Positions 1-8,400 of a stretch of 51,924 nucleotides of DNA are shown here, piece after piece; position 1 is the stretch's first letter; each line of letters starts with the position of its first letter. The position numbers and the translations under genes are program-made. Origin of the DNA: Chloroflexota bacterium (GTDB lineage Bacteria; Chloroflexota; Anaerolineae; Anaerolineales; Villigracilaceae); NCBI GenBank assembly GCA_021824575.1, contig JAKAKJ010000097.1, positions 1 through 51,924 of the forward strand, written 5' to 3'. The notes below the pieces were generated by a model. It did no database searches. It was given only the letters and a program-made list of their open reading frames with translations, and was not told where the DNA came from.

Positions 1-109
1 CCTGACCGGCAACCGTCAGGGCGTCGATCAGGTCGAACAAAACATCCGCTCGCCTTTTCAGACTTTGGTATACTGCTTTTCGGAACTCGCTGAGAGATTT
101 TTTCTTCAC
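1..109 (-). CDS. Transposase N-terminus (partial, runs off the left edge)
   Basis: On the minus strand an open frame begins after a stop codon at about position 120. The first plausible start is GTG at 109-107, and the frame continues off the window. It encodes about 36 residues rich in Lys and Arg, ending in RRADVLFDLIDALTVAG. From memory this resembles the N-terminus of bacterial DDE transposases that begin with an 'RRADALFEL-DAL' motif. No catalytic residue lies inside the window, and the element's terminal inverted repeat could not be placed in the 130 bp that follow. The family assignment therefore rests on a short N-terminal resemblance. Alternatives are another mobile-element protein or a chance open frame. 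Confidence 0.5.
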   Translation of the reverse strand, partial: MKKKSLSEFRKAVYQSLKRRADVLFDLIDALTVAGQ

Positions 110-214
110 ACAAAAACTTTATCAGCTAGTTCCATTTTTGTTAATGTGCTTCGAACTCTAAACTCAAGTGCAGTATACAGCCCGCCGATTTTACACTCCT
201 TGCACTCACGTGAA

Positions 215-244
215 TCGATAATTGAGCAACCAGTGCGTTATAAT
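215..244 (+). promoter_or_regulatory. Putative promoter of the glycosyltransferase gene
   Basis: A perfect TATAAT lies at 239-244, 11 nt before the ATG at 256. A weak -35 (TCGATA, 4/6) is at 215-220 with an 18-bp spacer. Transcription would start about 5 nt before the start codon, and no Shine-Dalgarno sequence is visible, so the mRNA would be nearly leaderless. The rest of 110-238 shows no gene. Confidence 0.5.
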
Positions 245-255
245 CTCCCCGCTTT

Positions 256-1410
256 ATGAAAATCCTTACTGTTCTAACCTATTACCGACCTCATACATCC
301 GGCTTGACGATCTATGCCGAACGGCTGGCGCGCGCTTTTGTGAAGCGCGGACATCAGGTCACGGTGATGACTACGCAGTACGGCAAGTCACTGCCGCGCG
401 AGGAAATGATGGATGGCGTGAAGGTCTTGCGCGTGCCGGTAGCTTTTCGCTTAAGTAAAGGTGTCATCGCGCCGACTTTTGGCTGGGTCGCTACCAGATT
501 GGTCGCAGAACACGATGTGGTTCAAATGCATCTCCCGCAGTTCGACGCGCCCGGCGTAGCGTTTCGCGGTCGGTTGTTCGGCAAGCCTGCCATCCTGACT
601 TATCACTGCGATATCAAACTGCCCCCTGGATTATTCAATCGCCTTGTTAATCTCGTTGTCCAATGGCAAAACAACATGGCAGCTCTGTTATCGAATCAGA
701 TCGTGACGTACACGCAGGATTACGCCGATCATTCCTCCTATCTCTCGCGTTATAAATTCAAACTGCGGACAATCCTTCCGCCTGTTGAGTTGCCCAAGGC
801 GGATCACACTGCAATCCAATCATTTGCGGAAATGCATCTCGCGGGAAACAAGCCGGTCATCGGCATGGCAGCCCGCTTCGCCGCTGAAAAAGGAGTCGAG
901 GTCCTGCTCGACGCGCTTCCAATCATCTTGAAAAAATATCCAAATGCGCTGGTCTTGTTTGCGGGCACATATCAAAACGTGATGGGCGAACAAGCTTACT
1001 CAGACCGCTTGATGCCGCGTATTCGCGAATATGAGTCTCAAGGTCATTGGAAATTCCTGGGCAATCTCGATCCGACTCAAATGGCTGCATTCTATCCAAA
1101 TCTCGATGTTTTGGCTGTGCCATCTTTGAATTCGACCGAAGCGTTCGGGCTTGTCCAGATCGAAGCGATGATGAACGGTGTCCCGTGTGTCGCCTCGGCG
1201 CTGCCCGGCGTGCGGATGCCTGTGCAAATGCACGGCATGGGACGCGTGGCAAAGATCGGCGATTCGAAAAGTCTGGCAGAATCGATCCTGGAAATTTTGG
1301 GTGAACCGAAAAAATTCTGCGGCGACCCGGCGGCAATTACAAAACAATATGATCCCGATACCGTCGCGGAAGAATATGAAAAATTGTTTGAAGGGTTAAT
1401 GAAAAAATAA
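256..1410 (+). CDS. GT4 family glycosyltransferase
   Basis: This 384-aa cytoplasmic or membrane-associated enzyme probably transfers a sugar from a nucleotide donor to a lipid or glycan acceptor with retention of configuration. The N-terminus (MKILTVLTYYRPHTSG) is the usual first Rossmann strand of GT-B folds in family 4. The C-terminal donor-binding half has the family E-x7-E motif in EAFGLVQIEAMMNGVP (about residues 296-311), and KPVIGMAARFAAEKGVE marks the start of the second Rossmann domain. The length is typical of the family. It is the first gene of an envelope-glycan cluster that continues with two methyltransferases and several membrane glycosyltransferases. Donor and acceptor cannot be told from sequence. 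The ATG is chosen because it follows a TATAAT element directly. Confidence 0.88.
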   Translation: MKILTVLTYYRPHTSGLTIYAERLARAFVKRGHQVTVMTTQYGKSLPREEMMDGVKVLRVPVAFRLSKGVIAPTFGWVATRLVAEHDVVQMHLPQFDAPGVAFRGRLFGKPAILTYHCDIKLPPGLFNRLVNLVVQWQNNMAALLSNQIVTYTQDYADHSSYLSRYKFKLRTILPPVELPKADHTAIQSFAEMHLAGNKPVIGMAARFAAEKGVEVLLDALPIILKKYPNALVLFAGTYQNVMGEQAYSDRLMPRIREYESQGHWKFLGNLDPTQMAAFYPNLDVLAVPSLNSTEAFGLVQIEAMMNGVPCVASALPGVRMPVQMHGMGRVAKIGDSKSLAESILEILGEPKKFCGDPAAITKQYDPDTVAEEYEKLFEGLMKK

Positions 1411-1411
1411 A

Positions 1412-1516
1412 TGTCATTGCGAGTGGCGCTTTAGCGCCGCGTGGCAATCTCATCTAACAATCAATTGAATGTTGCATGCGATTGCCATGTCGGGCTCCGC
1501 CCTCCTCGCAATGACA
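1412..1516. repeat. Palindromic intergenic repeat (GTCATTGCGAG type)
   Basis: Perfect 12-bp terminal inverted repeats, TGTCATTGCGAG at 1412-1423 and CTCGCAATGACA at 1505-1516, enclose further nested pairs: TGGCAATC (1442-1449) with GATTGCCA, and a small GCGCTTTAGCGC hairpin. The element fills the gap between the glycosyltransferase and the methyltransferase and codes for nothing. Repeats with these words are common between genes in Anaerolineae, which I recall but cannot check here. It may act as a hairpin in mRNA or be a non-autonomous mobile element. Confidence 0.75.
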
Positions 1517-1524
1517 AAAGACCT

Positions 1525-2280
1525 ATGAAAGATTTTCTTTTTCTTCAATTACGTGACCTGCCTTATTTCCGTGCTTTTTTGCGCGCGGTTGAATCGACTT
1601 ATTATCAGGATTTGCCATTGCCCGCGCCGGTTTACGATGTCGGCTGCGGCGATGGACATTTTGCCTCGCTGACCTTCGAGCAGAAAATTGATGTCGGTCT
1701 TGATCCGTGGCATGGACCGATTCGCGAAGCCAAAACTCACGGCGCGTATAAATTTCTTGTGGAAGCGGACGCGGCTTATTCGCCTTACCCTTCAAATTAT
1801 TTCGCCAGCGGATTCAGTAATTCGGTGTTGGAACACATTCCGCACATCGACGCGGTTCTGGCCGAGACCGCGCGCGTCCTGAAAAAAGGTGCGCCGTTCT
1901 ATTTTTGTGTGCCGAACACGCGTTATCTTTCCGAGCTTTCGATCTCACGCGTACTTGGCAAAGATTATACGGAATGGTTCCGAAAAATCTCGCGCGTCTC
2001 GCACGCCGATGAGCCGGATGTCTGGCAGAAACGTTTGAAGAACGCGGGTTTTGAACTCGTCCGCTGGTGGCATTATTTTTCGCCCGCCTCGATGCGCGTG
2101 TTAGAATGGGGGCACTATTTTGGCGTCCCATCGGTGGTTGCGCGCGTGCTCACCGGCCGCTGGATTATCGCGCCGACGAAATGGAATCTTTGGCTGACCG
2201 AGCGATATGTAAAGAAGTATGCGTCACCAAAACCGGTAGAGAACGGAACATTTACTTTTTATATTGCGAAAAAACGATAA
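1525..2280 (+). CDS. Class I SAM-dependent methyltransferase
   Basis: A 251-aa predicted cytosolic methyltransferase. SAM-binding motif I is VYDVGCGDGHFAS (about residues 34-46). An acidic loop follows (VGLDPWHGP), and a post-motif segment (FSNSVLEHIPHIDAVLAE) is typical of the Methyltransf_11 family. The start is set at ATG 1525 (MKDFLFLQLRDLPYF). An open frame extends upstream to 1441, but that part is translated palindromic repeat and is not protein-like. The gene lies between two different palindromic repeats, inside a glycan cluster, so the acceptor is probably a sugar or lipid-linked intermediate. The substrate is inferred from context only. Confidence 0.82.
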   Translation: MKDFLFLQLRDLPYFRAFLRAVESTYYQDLPLPAPVYDVGCGDGHFASLTFEQKIDVGLDPWHGPIREAKTHGAYKFLVEADAAYSPYPSNYFASGFSNSVLEHIPHIDAVLAETARVLKKGAPFYFCVPNTRYLSELSISRVLGKDYTEWFRKISRVSHADEPDVWQKRLKNAGFELVRWWHYFSPASMRVLEWGHYFGVPSVVARVLTGRWIIAPTKWNLWLTERYVKKYASPKPVENGTFTFYIAKKR

Positions 2281-2288
2281 CAAAATTA

Positions 2289-2399
2289 TGTCACTCTGAG
2301 GGAGCGATGGTCGAGTAGTGGTCTTCGCATATCGAGACCAGCGACCGAAGAGTCTCGTTTACAAGTTACGCGAGATTCTTCGCTTCGCTCAGAATGACA
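2289..2399. repeat. Palindromic intergenic repeat (GTCATTCTGAG type)
   Basis: The left end TGTCACTCTGAG (2289-2300) and right end CTCAGAATGACA (2388-2399) are inverted with a single mismatch. Inner words (GGTCTTCGC, GACCAGCGACC, CGAGATTCTTCGC) form further imperfect pairs. The element fills the gap between the two methyltransferase genes and ends 13 bp before the next start codon. It belongs to the same general class as the repeat at 1412-1516 but has a different word sequence. Confidence 0.7.
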
Positions 2400-2412
2400 T
2401 GCCAAACAAGAC

Positions 2413-3132
2413 ATGTCCTTCGACGAAAAATATTTTTCCACACACACTTATCAAAACGTTTCCTTTGCAAAGTTCAGCCAGTACTGGTGGTCGAATCGAT
2501 TCTTTGCGACATTGGCGCGCCGCTATGGGCGGCGCGGTTCGCGTCTGCTCGAGATCGGCTCGGGACTCGGCCACCTCGTCGGCCAGTTGGAGGGCGGCTT
2601 CGAAACCTTCGGGTTGGATTTGAATCATTGGGCAGTCGCCCGCTCGAAATCCGAGGCGAAGCGGACTCAATTTCAGACAGCCAGCGCGCAGGAGCTTCCA
2701 TTTGCTGATTCGACTTTTGGAATGGTCGTCATCAAACACATCGTCGAACACTTGCCGGACCCGGCGCGGGCAATCCGCGAAATCAGCCGCGTGCTCGAAC
2801 CAAATGGAATCCTGATCCTCGCCACGCCGAATCTGGATTCGCTTCTCAAGCCTTTGAAGGGCGATCAATGGATTGGTTATCTCGACCCGACGCATATTTC
2901 GTTGAAGCGGCCTGCTGAATGGTTTGAATTGATCCGCAAGGCGAACCTGAGTCCGCTCAAAGTATTTGCGGATGGATTTTGGAACGTGCCGTATATTCCG
3001 CTTGTGCCAAATTCAATTCAAAAATTAATTTTTGGTTCGCTTGGCGGTTTCCAGGCGATAACCAGTTTTGTTTTTCTTCCCGTTCGTTGGGGAGAGAGTA
3101 TTATCGTGATTGCGAGAAAAAATAACGAGTGA
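2413..3132 (+). CDS. Class I SAM-dependent methyltransferase
   Basis: A 239-aa predicted methyltransferase. Motif I reads LLEIGSGLGHLVGQL (about residues 45-59), followed by the acidic-loop segment FGLDLN. The core continues with VIKHIVEHLPDPARAIREIS and GILILATPN, typical of Methyltransf_11/23 enzymes acting on small molecules or glycans. The C-terminal third has hydrophobic segments (for example VPYIPLVPNSIQKLIFGSLG) that may bring the enzyme to the membrane. It lies 5 bp upstream of a membrane glycosyltransferase, consistent with one transcription unit. It is clearly different in sequence from the preceding methyltransferase, so the pair is not a tandem duplication. The substrate is unknown. 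Confidence 0.82.
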   Translation: MSFDEKYFSTHTYQNVSFAKFSQYWWSNRFFATLARRYGRRGSRLLEIGSGLGHLVGQLEGGFETFGLDLNHWAVARSKSEAKRTQFQTASAQELPFADSTFGMVVIKHIVEHLPDPARAIREISRVLEPNGILILATPNLDSLLKPLKGDQWIGYLDPTHISLKRPAEWFELIRKANLSPLKVFADGFWNVPYIPLVPNSIQKLIFGSLGGFQAITSFVFLPVRWGESIIVIARKNNE

Positions 3133-3137
3133 GTTGA

Positions 3138-5300
3138 ATGAGCGACGAATCCCGAATTCCCAAATCCGAATTCCCGCAAGAACCAAGCGTGCTCGATTAT
3201 GTAAAATCAAAACTTTTCTTCTGGCGCGGACAAAGCGTCGAAATTCCCGCGCAGGCTGTGGAGGAAAAAGTCGAGCCGGAGCCGCAGTCACAACCGGCTG
3301 AGGAACCTTCGCCAGCCAAATCATTTCCATGGATTTCGCTCATTGCGTTGGGAATTGCGCTTTTTGCACAGCGTTTGTTCGAGCCGCCGGTTTCTTCGGC
3401 GATACCCGGCATCACTTTTTATGTTGCCGCACTGGGGTTGTTATTGATCGCAGTTCTGCGCGGCGAATGGACTCTGGCCCCGCTGGTTGAGTCAACGGCA
3501 GGCAGTGATCCAATGACGTTTCGCCGCAACGCGTTTTTGATTTCTTTGCCGCTTGCGATTTTTGCATTCTTTCTTTTTAGCGGGAATTTGTTCAACCTGT
3601 TCAATCTGACGATTTGGTTGATCGCGATCGGATTATTCGTCTGGTCATTGTGGATTCCTGATCCAAACAAACTATCGCTGTGGCAGCGCACTCGCAATTT
3701 TCTTGCGCACAAAAACTGGCAGATCAACATCAGCCGCTGGACATTGCTTATTATCGCCGCGGCGGTCATCGTCTTTTTCTTCCGCGTTTATCACATCCAG
3801 CAGACTCCTTCGGAGCCGTTCAGCGATCACGCCGAAAAGATTCTGGACATTTACGATATCCTGCACGGACAACCGCACATCTTCTTTCCGCGCAACACGG
3901 GCCGCGAAGCCATCGGCATGTATTGGATTGTGCTGACCGTTTGGATTTTCAACACTGGCCTGTCATTCCTCACAACCAAAATCGCGACCATCTCGATGGG
4001 GCTGGTCACGCTGCCTTACATTTATTTGCTCGGCAAAGAGATTGCGAACAGGCGCGTCGGCTTGCTGGCTTTCTTCCTCGCCGGGATCGCATACTGGCCG
4101 AATGTCATCTCACGCATTGGCTTGCGTTTTCCGCTTTATCCGCTGTTCGTTGCGCCGATGATGCTTTATTTGATTCGCGGACTTCGCACGGGCGACCGCA
4201 ATCAATTCATTATCGCGGGAATTTTCCTTGGCCTCGGGCTGAACGGTTACACTCCGTATCGCATTGTGCCATTCCTTGTAATTGCTGCGATGATCTTGTT
4301 CGCGCTCCATATTCGATCCAAAACATCGGCCCGCGATGCGCTGGTTTGGCTGACCATTGTCGGCCTGGTTTCACTTTTCATTTTCCTGCCGTTGATGCGA
4401 TATGCCACGGAGAACCCCGAAGGATTTTCATTCCGCGCCTTTTCGCGGCTCGGAGAGGGACAAGCCATTCCCGGCCCGATCCTTCAGGTCTTCTTCTCGA
4501 ATTTGTGGAACGGACTCAAAATGTTCAACTGGGATGACGGCAATATCTGGGTCAATTCGCTGCCGCATCGCCCCGCGCTGGATGTTGTCTCGGGCGCGTT
4601 GTTTTTGATTGGGATCGTTTTGTTGATTGTGCGTTACATCCGAAAGCGCAACTGGCTGGACTTGTTCCTTTTGCTCTCGATCCCGATTCTTTTGATGCCG
4701 TCAATTCTTTCGCTGGCTTTTCCTGACGAGAATCCCGCATTGAATCGCGCGTCCGGCGCATTCGTGCCGGTGTTCATCGTCGTGGCGATGGCGCTCGATG
4801 GTTTCATTGCCGCTTTCGGGTCCAGCAAGAATCGCACAGCTTGGGCAGCGATAATCACTGGCGTGCTGCTGCTTTGGTCGGCTTCGCAAAATTTCGATAT
4901 CGTCTTCCATCAATTCGATACGAATTACCGCCTCGGCGCGTGGAACTCATCGGAGATGGGCGCCGTCATCAAGGAGTTCGGATTGGTCTACGGCGAGACG
5001 GATACGGTTTGGATCGTGCCGTTCCCGTATTGGGTGGACACGCGTCTGCCCGGAGTGTGGGCTGGGATCCCGAACCGTGACTTTGCCATGCCGTTCGACC
5101 AATTGGCAAGCACGACACAAATTTCCGGGCCAAAGTTGTTTATCGTGAAAGCCAGTCTGGATAACCCGGAAGCCAATGACCAGCAAAGTCTCGACGCGTT
5201 AAAGTTGTTGTATCCGCAGGGTACGTTGAGCCTGCATAAATCGCCTGTGCCCGATCATGATTTTTGGATTTATTTTGTGCCCGCGCCAACTACGCCATGA
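3138..5300 (+). CDS. GT-C (GT39-like) membrane glycosyltransferase
   Basis: A 720-aa polytopic membrane protein of the PMT/GT39 type, which transfers a sugar from a polyprenyl-phosphate donor on the outer face of the membrane. An unusual cytosolic N-terminus of about 55 residues, Pro/Glu/Gln-rich, precedes two preliminary membrane segments and then the core. The first large extracytoplasmic loop carries the acidic residue expected of GT-C enzymes in TPSEPFSDHAEKILDIY. It is followed by REAIGMYWI and by the run of transmembrane helices IATISMGLVTLPYIYLLGKE and RVGLLAFFLAGIAYWPNVIS. The last 110 residues form a soluble extracytoplasmic part. The first 15 codons are built from a quasi-repeat of CCGAATTCCC words (3146-3176). 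The acceptor is unknown. Confidence 0.8.
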   Translation: MSDESRIPKSEFPQEPSVLDYVKSKLFFWRGQSVEIPAQAVEEKVEPEPQSQPAEEPSPAKSFPWISLIALGIALFAQRLFEPPVSSAIPGITFYVAALGLLLIAVLRGEWTLAPLVESTAGSDPMTFRRNAFLISLPLAIFAFFLFSGNLFNLFNLTIWLIAIGLFVWSLWIPDPNKLSLWQRTRNFLAHKNWQINISRWTLLIIAAAVIVFFFRVYHIQQTPSEPFSDHAEKILDIYDILHGQPHIFFPRNTGREAIGMYWIVLTVWIFNTGLSFLTTKIATISMGLVTLPYIYLLGKEIANRRVGLLAFFLAGIAYWPNVISRIGLRFPLYPLFVAPMMLYLIRGLRTGDRNQFIIAGIFLGLGLNGYTPYRIVPFLVIAAMILFALHIRSKTSARDALVWLTIVGLVSLFIFLPLMRYATENPEGFSFRAFSRLGEGQAIPGPILQVFFSNLWNGLKMFNWDDGNIWVNSLPHRPALDVVSGALFLIGIVLLIVRYIRKRNWLDLFLLLSIPILLMPSILSLAFPDENPALNRASGAFVPVFIVVAMALDGFIAAFGSSKNRTAWAAIITGVLLLWSASQNFDIVFHQFDTNYRLGAWNSSEMGAVIKEFGLVYGETDTVWIVPFPYWVDTRLPGVWAGIPNRDFAMPFDQLASTTQISGPKLFIVKASLDNPEANDQQSLDALKLLYPQGTLSLHKSPVPDHDFWIYFVPAPTTP
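3146..3176. repeat. In-frame quasi-repeat of CGAATTCCC words
   Basis: The words ATCCCGAATTCCC and ATCCGAATTCCC follow each other and encode ESRIPKSEFP at the N-terminus of the GT39-like protein. It looks like an intergenic low-complexity repeat that has become coding. Confidence 0.5.
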
Positions 5301-5317
5301 TGTTGCAGCCATCCGCT

Positions 5318-5335
5318 AATTCTCACGAATTTTTT
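5318..5335 (+). terminator. Weak terminator-like hairpin
   Basis: AATTC and GAATT form a 5-bp stem around a TCAC loop, followed by four T residues. The stem is AT-rich and short, so termination would be weak. It lies in the 133-bp gap after the GT39-like gene, where nothing else is recognisable. Confidence 0.25.
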
Positions 5336-5433
5336 CAAATAAAGACTTCTGGTTTATGTTGATTGGTGTGATTTCGCAGGCAAAAAATGCACTTAGCACG
5401 GATTAAGTTTTTCATGATAAATTGTTATCCGCT

Positions 5434-8400
5434 ATGACGAACGAAAAACGCGCCTGGGTTTATGACCTTCTTCTGATCCTTGTACTGGCCGTTGGAGCTT
5501 ATTTACGCGTCATCGGTTTGAACTGGGACGATAACCAGCATCTGCATCCTGACGAACGCTTCATGACGATGGTGGAGAGCGCATTGCAAGTCAGGAAATG
5601 TGCGGCCCCGAACACTGCTTTGCAGAATTGTCCTCCCGACCAAGTGCAATGGCTTGGACTGGGCGACTATTTCAACACAGCCACCTCGACGCTCAACCCG
5701 GAGAATCAAGGTTACACGTTTTTCGTTTACGGCGATTTGCCGACAATCGTGGTGCGCTACCTGGCCGAGTGGACCGGGCAGGTTGGCTACGATCAGGTAT
5801 TCCTGGTCGGACGACAAGTCTCCGCCCTCGCAAACCTGCTGACGATCTTATTGCTCTATATCATCGTGGCGCGTTTATATAACCGCCGCGTCGCTTTGCT
5901 GTCCGCCGCATTCTCAGCGCTGGCCGTCTTGCAGATTCAGCAATCGCATTTCTTTACGGTGGATACGTTTGGCATCATGTTCATGTACCTGGCGATTTAT
6001 TTTGCGGTGGAAATCCTCATTCGCCAGAAACCGACCTTCGATGCTCGCTATTTGATGGATGAAGGTCAAGCACCGAACATCGAAGCCCGGATCGCGCACT
6101 ACGTTTCACGTCTTGCCAGAGATCCCTTCTTTCTCTTGAGCCTCGGCTTCGGCGTTGCGCTGGGGATGGCAACGGCCTCCAAGCTGGACGCGGCTCCGCT
6201 CGCGATTGTCCTGCCGGGCGCGTTCCTCGTGCGCTACCTGACCATGGACCGCAAAGCGATGGCCGATGAACATGATCCATCGTCCACTGCCCGCCATCCG
6301 CTGCCCACGGATTACTGGACGCTGATTTTTGTCTACCTGGTTGCCGGCGCGGTTGCTTCGATTGTCTCTTTCCGCGTTTTCATGCCATACGCCTTTCGCG
6401 GACTTGGGCTGAGTCCTTCCTGGATCTCCACCATGCAGCAATTGATCGCCCAATCCAGCGGGGATGCAGACGTTCCGTTCGCGCTGCAATGGGCGCGGCG
6501 CACACACCTTTATTCGTTCACGAATCTGACGGTCTGGGGGCTTGGACTTCCGCTCGGAATTCTCGCGTGGCTGGGCTTCCTGTGGATGGCGTGGCGCATC
6601 TTCAAAGGTGAACTCCGTCACGCGCTGCTGTGGGGCTGGACAGCGATCTTCTTCACGTGGCAGTCGCTGGCTTTCAATCCGACCATGCGCTATCAACTGC
6701 CGATCTATCCACTGCTGGGCATGATGGCGGCGTGGATCGTTTTTGAATTCCCGAAAGTTTACTCATCGCGTAAAGCATATCCCATTATCCGTACTTTCGC
6801 CTACATCATTGGCGGAGTCGTTCTGATTGCAACCGCCGCCTGGGCTTATGCTTTTGTTCAAATTTATACGCGCCCCGTGACACGCGTCGCCGCGACCTAT
6901 TGGATTTATCAACATGTTCCTGCCGCGATCAATCTGCGAATCCAAACCGCGGATGGATCGGTTTATCAACAACCCCTGCCGTTCCCAACCGGCGGGATCA
7001 TTCAGAGTAACGCCCCGTATGACATTCCGTTCACAGCCAACGCCAGCGGCACATTGAACCAGATTTATTTTCCGCATATCGCCGCGAAGGGTGACGCGGT
7101 CTCCCAGACTTTCAGCGTTTCCGTGACGCCTCAAACTGGTTTGGCTCCCGGGCAAGAGCTTGCATCGGCTTCGCTTACCTCGGATTTCGTGCCGTCTTCT
7201 GATCCGCGTGGAAAGGAATTCACACTCCAACTCAACCGCGCGGTGACAATCCAAAAAGGGCAAACGTATCTTCTGCATATTACAACCACCGGCGCGGTGA
7301 CGATGGTCGGCGCGGCGCCGATCAACGAATCAGACTGGGACGATGGCCTGCCTCTGCGCCTCGGCCCGCAAGGTTACGATGGGTACGGCGGTTTGTATCA
7401 GCCCGGACTCAACCTGCAAATTTATTTCGATGACAATGCCGACAAGCTGACGCGTTTTGTCAGCACGTTGAGTCAGGGCGATTACATTTTTATGTCGTCC
7501 AATCGCCAATGGGCTTCGGTGACGCGTCTGCCTGAACGTTATCCATTGACAACCGCATATTACCGCGCGCTCGTGGGCTGCCCGCCGGATAAAGATGTAA
7601 TCTGGTGTTACAACGTTGCCACACCGGGCATGTTCCAGGGACAACTCGGATACAAACTTGTTGCAGTCTTTGAATCGTTCCCAACGTTGAATATTCCTGG
7701 AATTGGGACCTGGCAGATCAACGACCAATCCGCGGAAGAGGCTTTTACAGTTTACGATCATCCGAAGGTGCTGATCTTCCAGAAACAGCCGGACTTCAGC
7801 GCCGCGAAGGTGCAAGCCATACTTGGCGCGGTGGATATCAGCAACGTTGTCCATCTCACGCCCAAGCAGGCCAGCAGTTATAAATCCTTAATGCTTTCGC
7901 CGACCGCGCTTGCCCAACAGCAGGCGGGCGGAACATGGTCGCAGTTGTTCAGCTACAACTGGGTTCAAAATCAATATCCGGTTGTCGGATTGGTTATTTG
8001 GTATCTATTTATTTTCATTCTTGGCGTCATTACGTATCCGATCGTTCGTTTTGCATTTCCGGGTCTGGGCGTTAACGGCTATCCAATTTCGCGCGCGCTG
8101 GGTTTGGTGATCCTCGGTTATCTCGCTTGGCTTGGAGGCTCCGTCGGCGTGCCGTACACGCGGACAACTATCGCCGTGATCTTCATCGTTTTGGCGGGAG
8201 CCGGTTTGGGTCTGGGCTGGATGCGAAGAAAAGAACTGGCCGAAGAATGGAAGTCGCATAAAAAATTCTTCCTGATGATGGAAGGTTTGTTCCTTGCGTT
8301 CTTCCTTTTCGACTTGATGATTCGAATTGGCAATCCCGATCTGTGGCATCCGTCCAAGGGCGGCGAGCGCCCGATGGACTTTTCTTTCTTCGGCGCGATC

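Noticed and set aside
204-219. parS-like sequence around TCACGTGA
   Set aside because: Only the 8-bp core and two more positions match the 16-bp parS consensus (10/16). It lies 33 kb from parAB upstream of a glycosyltransferase, so chance is likely.
1441-1524. N-terminal extension of the first methyltransferase
   Set aside because: The 28 extra codons translate the palindromic repeat; the protein-like sequence starts at ATG 1525.
2434-2442. DnaA-box-like TTTTCCACA
   Set aside because: A single 8/9 match inside a coding region with no neighbouring boxes or AT-rich unwinding element.
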